Below, in pieces: positions 1 through 6,688 of a stretch of DNA of 15,053 bases (position 1 is the stretch's first letter; each line of letters starts with the position of its first letter). Under the pieces are notes generated by a model. The model saw only the letters and a list, made by a program, of their open reading frames with translations, made no database searches and was not told the DNA's origin. This DNA comes from an uncultured Pseudomonas sp. Its GTDB lineage: Bacteria > Pseudomonadota > Gammaproteobacteria > Pseudomonadales > Pseudomonadaceae. The stretch covers positions 1 to 15,053 of the forward strand of contig CALTWF010000117.1 in assembly GCA_943912755.1 (NCBI GenBank). The letters run 5' to 3'. The position numbers and the translations under genes are program-made.

Positions 1-746
1 TGGCTGGAGTAGGCCAGGCCGGCCTTGAGGAACGACAGCTTGCCGTAGAACTCCATGCCTTCCTGTTGCAGGGCGTGCTCGGGGATCGCCAGTTCCGGGC
101 AGCAGGCGCGGCTGACCACGCCCTGGTAGGCGAGGTTGTGGATGGTGAACAGGGTCGGCGTGCTCAGGCCGCGCCAGTGCATGTAGGCCGGGGCCAGGCC
201 GGCGGGCCAGTCGTGGGCGTGGATCAGTTCCGGGGTCCAGTGGACCATGCCTTCGCCGGCGGCGATCTCCGCGGCAGCCAGGCCCAGGCGGGCGAAGCGG
301 ATGTGGTTGTCGGGCCAGTCGCGGCCATTGTTGGCGCCGTAGGGGGTGCCTTCGCGCTGGTACAGCTCGGGGCAGATCAGCACGTAGATCACCAGGCCGT
401 CCGGCAGGTCCATGCGGCCGATCTGGCAGGGTGGCAGGGCGGCATGGCCGCCGAGGGCGCCGACCACGTGGATCGGGTAGTCGCTGTCCATCACTTGCGG
501 GTAGCCGGGGATCAGCACGCGCACGTCGTGCAGATGGCGCAGGGCCCGCGGCAGGGCGGCGGAGACGTCGCCGAGGCCGCCGGTCTTGACCAGGTCGGCG
601 ATTTCCGAGGTGACGAACAAGACTTTGCGTTTGTGCCGGTTCTGTCTGTCATCGCCGATGAAGCCACGGCCGGTGGCGACGATGTCACTGCCCACGGGGG
701 CGCTGTTGTCTGGATTGAAATGCGGTTCGACAGTGGCACTGATCAT
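1..746 (-). CDS. glgA: Glycogen synthase GlgA, N-terminal part (cut by window edge)
   Basis: ADP-glucose-dependent glycogen synthase (GT5 family), which extends alpha-1,4-glucan chains in the cytoplasm. Only about 248 N-terminal residues are present; the C-terminal Rossmann half lies beyond position 1. The reverse strand reads KVLFVTSEIADLVKTGGLGD at residues 41-60, containing the KTGGL ADP-glucose-binding signature. Further on come HAHDWPAGLAPAYM (the family's H-x-HDW region), FTIHNLAYQG and FYGKLSFLKAGL, all typical of GlgA. The ATG at 746-744 follows GGAGAGA at 757-751. This start gives a roughly 40-residue polar extension before the usual KVLF beginning, longer than in enterobacterial GlgA. 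The upstream neighbour on the same strand is a receiver protein 419 bp away, so glgA probably has its own promoter. Family assignment is very secure; the exact start is likely. Confidence 0.95.
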   Translation of the reverse strand, partial: MISATVEPHFNPDNSAPVGSDIVATGRGFIGDDRQNRHKRKVLFVTSEIADLVKTGGLGDVSAALPRALRHLHDVRVLIPGYPQVMDSDYPIHVVGALGGHAALPPCQIGRMDLPDGLVIYVLICPELYQREGTPYGANNGRDWPDNHIRFARLGLAAAEIAAGEGMVHWTPELIHAHDWPAGLAPAYMHWRGLSTPTLFTIHNLAYQGVVSRACCPELAIPEHALQQEGMEFYGKLSFLKAGLAYSS

Positions 747-1130
747 TACTTCTCTCCATCCCTTGTGCGTTGGGCGATTCACCCGAATTCGATGCCTGAA
801 TCTCGATCTCTCTGTTCTCTGCGAGCGGTGTTGCGTCCCTGCCATCCGTGCAAGCGCTACGCCAACCGGCGATCCTGCCGTTGACGAGGTGACGAAATGT
901 AGGGATGGGCGGGCCGCGCCCGGGACTGCCGGGATCGATGACCTACTTGAAATCCTGACCGGCCGGTTTCACCCAAGGTTCAAACTTTTTCGCCTGGTGC
1001 CTGGGTGCGGAGTGCGGGCAGGATTCTGGAGTGTAGGAGACGCGGGGAATAAGGCGTGACCCGTTGGTCACATTTCAGAATGAAGACAGGGGGAGGAGGT
1101 CTGCAGGGGCAATGATGTCGTTTGGTAGGG
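747..1130. other. Intergenic region upstream of glgA
   Basis: I see no convincing gene here. A plus-strand open frame that runs in from inside glgA is a shadow, with low-complexity composition and no ribosome binding site. The stretch should hold the glgA promoter on the minus strand, but I could not find a good sigma-70 pair. It contains a 10-bp palindrome, ACCGGCCGGT, at 958-967 and the dyad GTGACC-N4-GGTCAC at 1056-1071. Confidence 0.6.
1056..1071. promoter_or_regulatory. Inverted repeat GTGACC-CGTT-GGTCAC
   Basis: Two perfect 6-bp arms flank a 4-bp spacer. No T-tract follows on either strand, so it reads more like a dimeric-protein operator than a terminator. It lies about 310 bp upstream of the glgA start and beyond the receiver gene's terminator-like palindrome. 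The binding protein is unknown and the dyad could be chance. Confidence 0.3.
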
Positions 1131-1158
1131 CCTCATCGCCGGCTAGCCGGCGATGAGG
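1131..1158. terminator. Perfect 28-bp palindrome, terminator or REP-derived hairpin
   Basis: All 28 bases are self-complementary, with 14-base arms beginning CCTCATCGCCGG and centred on CTAG. It begins 7 bp past the stop codon of the minus-strand receiver gene, where a transcription terminator would sit, but no clear T-tract follows. Its outer part, GCGATGAGG followed by CCCTA on the minus strand, matches the end of the REP elements at 9799-9834. It is therefore probably a degenerate or related REP hairpin serving as the 3' end of the receiver transcript. Confidence 0.65.
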
Positions 1159-1165
1159 TCATCCG

Positions 1166-1531
1166 CTACGGCACAGATCCCAAAATCGCCTTCATCTTGT
1201 CGCGCAACTGATCGATGCCGAACGGCTTGCTGATCATGTGCATGCCCTCGGGCACCTGCAGGCTGTGGCCGTAGCCGCTGGCGAACAGGATCGGCAGCAG
1301 CGGGCGCAGGTCGCGGGCGCGGCGGGCCAGTTCCTGGCCATCGAGGTCCGGCAGGCCGACATCGGTGAGCATCAGGGCGAAATGCTCCTGGGCATCCTCC
1401 AGCAGTGCCAGGGCGTCTTCCGCGTTTTCGGCCTCCTTGACCTCGTATCCCAGTTCCTGAAGGACATCGACCATCAGCATGCGCACGATGTTGTCGTCTT
1501 CAACGACCAGAAGCGGGGCGGTGGCGGGCAT
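1166..1531 (-). CDS. Single-domain response regulator (CheY-like receiver)
   Basis: A 121-residue protein that is essentially one receiver domain with no output domain. It probably shuttles phosphoryl groups or signals through protein contacts in the cytoplasm. Acidic pocket residues are VVEDD at 9-13, the phosphoacceptor is Asp57 in LMLTDVGLPDLDG, the switch Ser85 lies in FASGYG, and the conserved Lys102 is in SKPFG. The ATG at 1531 is chosen because AGGAG at 1542-1538 sits 6 nt upstream; a TTG at 1549 would place that SD inside the gene. It is transcribed away from the hybrid kinase gene, with 248 bp between their starts. It shares the SGYG...KPF layout with the receiver at 7974-8351, so it probably belongs to the same phosphorelay. 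That link is inferred from position and similarity. Confidence 0.92.
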   Translation of the reverse strand: MPATAPLLVVEDDNIVRMLMVDVLQELGYEVKEAENAEDALALLEDAQEHFALMLTDVGLPDLDGQELARRARDLRPLLPILFASGYGHSLQVPEGMHMISKPFGIDQLRDKMKAILGSVP

Positions 1532-1563
1532 GGGTGACTCCTGCGGCAATGAATGTTACTGAC

Positions 1564-1592
1564 TCTGTAAGCAGCGCACGGTCGGAAGTTCC
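1564..1592 (-). promoter_or_regulatory. Possible AlgU/sigma-22-like promoter of the receiver gene
   Basis: On the minus strand GGAACTT (1592-1586) matches the extracytoplasmic-stress sigma -35 exactly. TACAGA follows after 16 bp at 1569-1564. The -10 is poor, because the second base is A where TCnnA expects C. It lies 33-61 bp upstream of the receiver start, a sensible distance. This is a weak prediction. Confidence 0.25.
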
Positions 1593-1744
1593 CGGCATCG
1601 ACGCTGCTTGAGCATAGCGGGCGGCGATAATGCACGGAACGAATCCGCACGTCATGCCTCAAATACTGGCTTTATGCCCTGTCAGCGTCGGCGAACACGG
1701 ATAGACTGGGACAACAGCGCAGGTCAGGCCGGATGCTCCTGACC

Positions 1745-1750
1745 TATAAA
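1745..1750 (+). promoter_or_regulatory. Possible -10 box (TATAAA) for the kinase operon
   Basis: TATAAA lies 30-35 bp upstream of the first kinase ATG in a locally A-rich stretch. The hexamer 17 bp further upstream (GGTCAG) is a poor -35, so an activator or another sigma factor may be needed. The whole 248-bp divergent region 1532-1779 must hold the operon promoter; this is the best piece I can point to. Confidence 0.25.
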
Positions 1751-1779
1751 CCAGAAAAACAAACGCCACACTCTGCCGC

Positions 1780-4700
1780 ATGGACCCACAGATGAATCAG
1801 TCAAACCCTATCGACCAGCAGCGCTTCCAGAAGCTGCTGGTGCGCAATATCAGCCTGCCCCTGGGAGTGGGGCTGCTGAGTGCCGTGGTCTTCATCGCGG
1901 TGATCGCCTACCTGTTGTCGGTGATCCAGTGGGTCGGGCATACCGACCGGGTCATCAACAACGCCAACGAGTCGCTGAAGCTGTCGATCGACAAGGAAAC
2001 CGGCATGCGCGGCTACCTGTTGACCGGCGAGGAGCACTTCCTCGACCCATACGAGCTGGCCAGGCCGCGCATCGCCGCGCAGATGCAGACCTTGCGCGAG
2101 CTGGTGGCGGACAACCCGGTCCAGCTCGATCGCCTGAGCCGGCTCGATGCCCTGCAGGCCGAGTGGAATGACTTCGGCAAGGAAATGATCCAGCTGCGCC
2201 GCAGTGGCGGCGATTACCGTTCCGATATCGAGGCCGGTCGCGGCAAGCGCCTGACCGACCAGATCCGCAAGGAGTACGAGGACTTCGTCGCCCTGGAGCA
2301 GCAGTTGCGGGCCAAGCGCAACGAACAGGTAAGCACCACCACCTGGGTGTCGATGTCCCTGTACCTGTTGCTCGTTGTGGTGGTCAGCGGGCTGCTGGCC
2401 TGGGTCGGCCGGCGCGACCTGCTCAACCTGTCGCGCAGCTACCAGGACAATATCGATGCCCAGCAGCGCGCGACCGAGCGCCTGGAGCAGCAGAGCTGGA
2501 TTCGCAGCGGGCAGAGCCAGCTGGCCGAGCGGGTGCTGGGCCAGCAGACCCTGCCGACCCTGGGCCACAACATCCTGCAGTTTTTCTCCAACTACCTGGG
2601 CAGCGTGGTCGCCGCGCTGTATGTGCGCGATGAGCACGACAACCTGCACCGGGTCGCCAGCTACGGCTTTTCCCGCGAGCAGGACGCCCGCGACCAGGTG
2701 ATCGCGCCCAGCGAGGGGCTGGTCGGCCAGGCCCTGGTGCAGAACCGCCTGCTGGTCCTCGACGAGGTGCCGGAGGATTACTTCAAGGTCAGCTCCGGGC
2801 TCGGCGAAGGGCTGCCGCGCAGCGTGATGCTGATGCCGGCGAGCAATGACGGGCAGATCAACGGGGTGATCGAACTGGGCTTCCTGCGTCCGCTGAGTGC
2901 GCGGGACGGCGAACTGCTGGAGCGGGTCGCCGGCAACCTCGGCACCTCCATCGAAAGCGCCCGCTATCGCCAGCGCCTGCAGGAAGTGCTGACCCAGACC
3001 CAGCAACTCAACGAAGAGCTGCAGGTCCAGCAGGAAGAGCTGAAGACCGCCAACGAAGAGCTGGAAGAACAGTCGCGGGTGCTCAAGGAGTCCCAGGCGC
3101 ACCTGGAAACCCAGCGCGCCGAGCTGGAACAGACCAACGAACAGCTGGCCGAGCGCACCGACGCGCTGGCCGCGCAGCGCGATGCCCTGGACGTCAAGAA
3201 CACCGAGCTCAACGAAGCCCAGGTGCAGTTGCAGGACCGCGCCGAAGAGCTGCAACGTTCCAGCAAGTACAAGTCCGAGTTCCTCGCCAACATGTCCCAC
3301 GAGCTGCGCACGCCGCTGAACAGCTCGCTGATCCTGGCCAAGCTGCTGGCGGAGAACCCCCAGGACAATCTCAGCGACGAACAGGTCAAGTTCGCCGAAT
3401 CGATCTATTCCGCCGGCAATGACCTGCTCAACCTGATCAACGACATCCTCGATATCGCCAAGGTCGAGGCCGGCAAGCTCGATGTGCGCGCCGAAACCGC
3501 TCACGTGGCGCGCCTGGCCGACGGCCTGCGCGGCATGTTCGAGCCACTGGCGGCGGACAAGGGCCTGGGCTTCGCCGTGGTGGTCGAGCCACAGGTGCCG
3601 GCGACCCTGTACACCGACCGCCAGCGCCTGGAGCAGATCCTCAAGAACCTGCTGTCCAACGCGCTGAAGTTCACCGAGCAGGGCCAGGTCAGCCTGACCC
3701 TGGCCGCACAGGACGGTGGCGGCATCGTGTTCCGCGTGCAGGACAGCGGCATCGGCATTGCCGCCGACCAGCAGCAGGCGATCTTCGACGCCTTCCACCA
3801 GGCCGACGGCACCACCAACCGCCGCTACGGCGGCACCGGCCTGGGCCTGTCGATTTCCCGCGACCTGGCGCGCCTGCTGGGCGGCGAGATCCAGGTGCAG
3901 AGCACCCCGGGGCAGGGCAGCGTGTTCAGCCTGACCTTGCCCGAGCGCTACGAACCCATCGTCGACCAGTTGCTGCCCTCGACCCTCAGCCATCCCCAGC
4001 CGCTGCCGCAGACCCTGGCGCCGATCGTGCCGGAAGTGGCCAGCGTGCCCCTGGCGGAGGGCCCGGTACGCCGCCTGGCGTTCGAGGATGACCGGCACAA
4101 GGCGCCGTTCGCCAAGCGTTGCATCCTGGTGATCGAGGACGAACCGAACTTCGCCCGCATCCTCTTCGACCTGGCCCACGAGCTGGGCTACAACTGCCTG
4201 GTGGCCCACGCTGCGGACGATGGTTTCGAGCTGGCCGAGCGTTTCGTCCCGGACGCCATCCTGCTCGACATGCGCCTGCCCGACCATTCCGGGCTGACCG
4301 TGCTGCAACGCCTCAAGGAGCAGGCCGCGACCCGGCATATCCCGGTGCATGTGATCTCGGTCGAGGACCGTATCGAAACCGCGTTGCACATGGGCGCGGT
4401 GGGCTACGTGGTCAAGCCGACCAGCCGCGAGGAACTGAAGACCGTCTTCGCCCGCCTCGAAGACAAGCTGACCCAGAAGCTCAAGCACATCCTCCTGGTG
4501 GAGGACGACGACCTGCAGCGCGAAAGCATCGCCCGCCTGATCGGCGACGACGACGTGCAGATCACCGCGGTGGGCACCGCCCAGCAGGCCCTGGAGCTGC
4601 TGCGCGACAACGTCTACGACTGCATGGTGATCGACTTCAAGCTGCCCGACATGCCCGGCAACGAGCTGCTCAAGCGCATGACCATCGACGAGATCCAGTC

Positions 4701-5298
4701 CTTCCCGCCGGTGATCGTCTACACCGGGCGCAACCTGAGCCGCGACGAAGAGGCCGAACTGCTCAAGTACTCGCGCTCGATCATCATCAAGGGCGCCCGC
4801 TCGCCGGAGCGGCTGCTCGATGAAGTGACCTTGTTCCTGCACAAAGTCGAATCGACGCTGTCCCATGAAAGGCAACGCATGCTGCGTACCGCGCGCAGCC
4901 GCGACAAGGTGTTCGAAGGGCGCAAGATCCTGCTGGTGGACGACGATGTGCGCAATATCTTCGCCCTGACCAGCGCCCTGGAGCACAAGGGGGCCCTGGT
5001 GGAGATCGCGCGCAATGGCCGCGAATCGATCGAGCGCCTGGAGCAGGGCGGCGATATCGACCTGGTGCTGATGGACGTGATGATGCCGGAAATGGACGGC
5101 TTCGAAGCCACCCGCCTGATCCGCAAGGACCCGCGCTGGCGCAAGCTGCCGATCATCGCCGTCACCGCCAAGGCAATGAAAGACGATCAGGAACGCTGCC
5201 TGCAGGCCGGGGCCAATGACTACCTGGCCAAGCCGATCGACCTCGACCGGTTGTTCTCCCTGATCCGTGTGTGGCTGCCGCAACTGGAGCGAATTTGA
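1780..5298 (+). CDS. CHASE3-GAF hybrid histidine kinase with three receivers
   Basis: A 1172-residue inner-membrane hybrid sensor kinase. Segments in order: TM1 (about 25-50), periplasmic CHASE3 domain (about 52-188, with KETGMRGYLLTG), TM2 (189-209), GAF domain (about 250-395), Glu/Gln-rich coiled coil (396-495), then HisKA with His507 in MSHELRTPLN. The ATPase domain has N623/N627 in NLLSNALKF, DSGIGI at 655-660 and GTGLGL at 685-690. A Pro-rich linker leads to REC1 (781-895, Asp830), REC2 (about 903-1020, Asp952) and REC3 (about 1048-1170, Asp1099). REC2 has Lys-Gly (IIIKGARSPE) where Lys-Pro is usual. There is no HPt domain. ATGs at 1780 and 1792 are both possible; neither has a strong SD. 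The stop overlaps the next gene by 4 nt. Ligand and output are not visible from sequence. Confidence 0.93.
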   Translation: MDPQMNQSNPIDQQRFQKLLVRNISLPLGVGLLSAVVFIAVIAYLLSVIQWVGHTDRVINNANESLKLSIDKETGMRGYLLTGEEHFLDPYELARPRIAAQMQTLRELVADNPVQLDRLSRLDALQAEWNDFGKEMIQLRRSGGDYRSDIEAGRGKRLTDQIRKEYEDFVALEQQLRAKRNEQVSTTTWVSMSLYLLLVVVVSGLLAWVGRRDLLNLSRSYQDNIDAQQRATERLEQQSWIRSGQSQLAERVLGQQTLPTLGHNILQFFSNYLGSVVAALYVRDEHDNLHRVASYGFSREQDARDQVIAPSEGLVGQALVQNRLLVLDEVPEDYFKVSSGLGEGLPRSVMLMPASNDGQINGVIELGFLRPLSARDGELLERVAGNLGTSIESARYRQRLQEVLTQTQQLNEELQVQQEELKTANEELEEQSRVLKESQAHLETQRAELEQTNEQLAERTDALAAQRDALDVKNTELNEAQVQLQDRAEELQRSSKYKSEFLANMSHELRTPLNSSLILAKLLAENPQDNLSDEQVKFAESIYSAGNDLLNLINDILDIAKVEAGKLDVRAETAHVARLADGLRGMFEPLAADKGLGFAVVVEPQVPATLYTDRQRLEQILKNLLSNALKFTEQGQVSLTLAAQDGGGIVFRVQDSGIGIAADQQQAIFDAFHQADGTTNRRYGGTGLGLSISRDLARLLGGEIQVQSTPGQGSVFSLTLPERYEPIVDQLLPSTLSHPQPLPQTLAPIVPEVASVPLAEGPVRRLAFEDDRHKAPFAKRCILVIEDEPNFARILFDLAHELGYNCLVAHAADDGFELAERFVPDAILLDMRLPDHSGLTVLQRLKEQAATRHIPVHVISVEDRIETALHMGAVGYVVKPTSREELKTVFARLEDKLTQKLKHILLVEDDDLQRESIARLIGDDDVQITAVGTAQQALELLRDNVYDCMVIDFKLPDMPGNELLKRMTIDEIQSFPPVIVYTGRNLSRDEEAELLKYSRSIIIKGARSPERLLDEVTLFLHKVESTLSHERQRMLRTARSRDKVFEGRKILLVDDDVRNIFALTSALEHKGALVEIARNGRESIERLEQGGDIDLVLMDVMMPEMDGFEATRLIRKDPRWRKLPIIAVTAKAMKDDQERCLQAGANDYLAKPIDLDRLFSLIRVWLPQLERI

Positions 5299-6116
5299 CT
5301 AGCGAACGCAATACCGATATCGAGATCCGCTTGCTGATCGAGGCCATCTACCTCAAGTACAGCTACGATTTCCGCGACTACTCCGGCGCGTCCCTGAAGC
5401 GCCGGATCCTGCACGCCGTGCGCCAGTTCGACTGCGCGACGATCAGCGCCCTGCAGGAGCGGGTGCTGCACGACCCGGGCATGTTCCTGCAGCTTTTGCA
5501 GTACCTGACCATCCCGGTCAGCGAGATGTTTCGCGATCCCAGCCACTTCCTCGCCTTGCGCCGGGAGGTGGTGCCGCACCTGAAGACCTGGCCGTCGATC
5601 AAGATCTGGATCGCCGGCTGCAGCACCGGCGAGGAGGTCTATTCCATGGCCATCCTGCTGCGCGAGGAAGGGCTGCTGGAACGCACCATCATCTACGCCA
5701 CCGACATCAACCCCAATTCCCTGGACAAGGCCAAGCAGGGCATCTACTCGATGCAGGCGATGCGCGACTACGAGCGCAACTACATCGCCGCCGGCGGCAC
5801 CCGTGCCTTCAGCGACTACTACACCTGCGCCTATGGCAACGCCATCGTCGATGGCAGCCTGCGCGACAACGTGACCTTCGCCGACCACAGCCTGGCCACC
5901 GACAGCGTGTTTTCCGAGACACAGCTGGTGTCGTGCCGCAACGTGCTGATCTATTTCAACAAGGGCCTGCAGGACCGCTCGTTCGGGCTGTTCCACGAGT
6001 CGTTGTGCCATCGCGGCTTCCTCGTGCTGGGCAGCAAGGAAACCCTGGACTTTTCCGCCTATGCCGAGCGCTTCGAAGCGCTGGTCAAGCCGGAACGGAT
6101 CTACCGCAAGCTATGA
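5295..6116 (+). CDS. cheR: CheR-type protein-glutamate methyltransferase
   Basis: A 273-residue CheR of usual length, transferring methyl groups from S-adenosylmethionine to glutamate side chains of a signalling protein. The N-terminal helical domain holds FRDYSGASLKRRI (26-38) and TIPVSEMFRD (72-81). The SAM-binding fold shows IWIAGCSTGEEVYSMAI (104-120), ATDINP (135-140) and CRNVLIYFN (214-222), all CheR hallmarks. It starts with TTG at 5295, four bases before the end of the kinase gene (TTGA overlap), with GGAG at 5285-5288 as SD; no ATG or GTG lies near. The overlap implies translational coupling to the kinase. No chemoreceptor is encoded in this window, so the substrate is unknown. It is not one of the genes of a classical flagellar chemotaxis cluster, so the symbol denotes the family only. 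Confidence 0.93.
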   Translation: MTSERNTDIEIRLLIEAIYLKYSYDFRDYSGASLKRRILHAVRQFDCATISALQERVLHDPGMFLQLLQYLTIPVSEMFRDPSHFLALRREVVPHLKTWPSIKIWIAGCSTGEEVYSMAILLREEGLLERTIIYATDINPNSLDKAKQGIYSMQAMRDYERNYIAAGGTRAFSDYYTCAYGNAIVDGSLRDNVTFADHSLATDSVFSETQLVSCRNVLIYFNKGLQDRSFGLFHESLCHRGFLVLGSKETLDFSAYAERFEALVKPERIYRKL

Positions 6117-6688
6117 AGCGCATCGACGCGATCGTCATGGGCGCCTCGGCCGGCGGGGTCAGTGCCTTGCTGTCGGTGATGGCCTGCCTGCCGAAGCAAT
6201 TCGCCATTCCGTTGATCTGCGTCCTGCACCTGCCGGACGACCACGACAGCCAGCTGGCCGAGGTGTTTGCCCGCAGGCTGGGGCGGCCGGTGCGCGAGGC
6301 GCGGGACAAGGAAAGCATCGAGCCGGGGATCATCTATGTCGCCGGCCCCGGCTATCACCTGTCGGTGGAGCGTGATCGCAGCCTGTCCCTGAGCCAGGAG
6401 GAGCGGGTGCATTTCTCCCGGCCGTCGATCGATATCCTTTTCGAGTCCGCCGCCGATGCCTATGGCGCGAACCTGGCCGGGGTGCTGTTGACCGGCGCCA
6501 ACGAAGATGGCGCCGCCGGCCTGGCACGAATCAGCCAATACGGTGGTCTGAGCATCGTCCAGGACCCGGCCCAGGCCCAGGTGTCGGCCATGCCGGCCGC
6601 GGCCCTGGCCTTGCACCGGCCTGACCACGTACTCCCTTTGAACGGCATCGGGCATTTGCTCGCCAAGCTGGAACTACAAGAATGCTGA
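6113..6688 (+). CDS. cheB: CheB-type methylesterase domain protein without receiver
   Basis: A 191-residue protein that is only the catalytic half of CheB, which removes methyl esters (and often deamidates glutamines) on receptors. The expected triad is visible: Ser12 in MGASAGG, His38 in VLHLPDD, and Asp131 in LLTGANEDGAAG. Canonical CheB is about 350 residues, with an N-terminal receiver that inhibits the esterase until phosphorylated; that receiver is absent here. The ATG at 6113 overlaps the cheR stop (ATGA) and has only a weak SD, indicating coupling. Control might come from the REC domain of the next protein, which overlaps it by 7 nt, or from neighbouring kinase receivers. That is inference. 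The symbol denotes the family, not the chemotaxis gene. Confidence 0.92.
   Translation: MKRIDAIVMGASAGGVSALLSVMACLPKQFAIPLICVLHLPDDHDSQLAEVFARRLGRPVREARDKESIEPGIIYVAGPGYHLSVERDRSLSLSQEERVHFSRPSIDILFESAADAYGANLAGVLLTGANEDGAAGLARISQYGGLSIVQDPAQAQVSAMPAAALALHRPDHVLPLNGIGHLLAKLELQEC

Noticed and set aside
66..884. A plus-strand open frame opposite GlgA and its upstream region
   Set aside because: The reverse strand reads a clear glycogen synthase; this frame has no SD and no family features.
953..981. GAACCT-N17-TCAGGA on the minus strand as a sigma-22-like glgA promoter
   Set aside because: The -35 differs from GAACTT and the -10 fails TCnnA at its last base. It is also about 200 bp from the start codon, so the match is too weak to claim.
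1801..5283. A minus-strand open frame of about 1160 codons opposite the hybrid kinase
   Set aside because: It mirrors the kinase almost end to end, is rich in His, Gln, Ala and Gly as expected for the reverse of GC-rich codons, shows no domain and has no SD. The plus strand has clear kinase motifs throughout.
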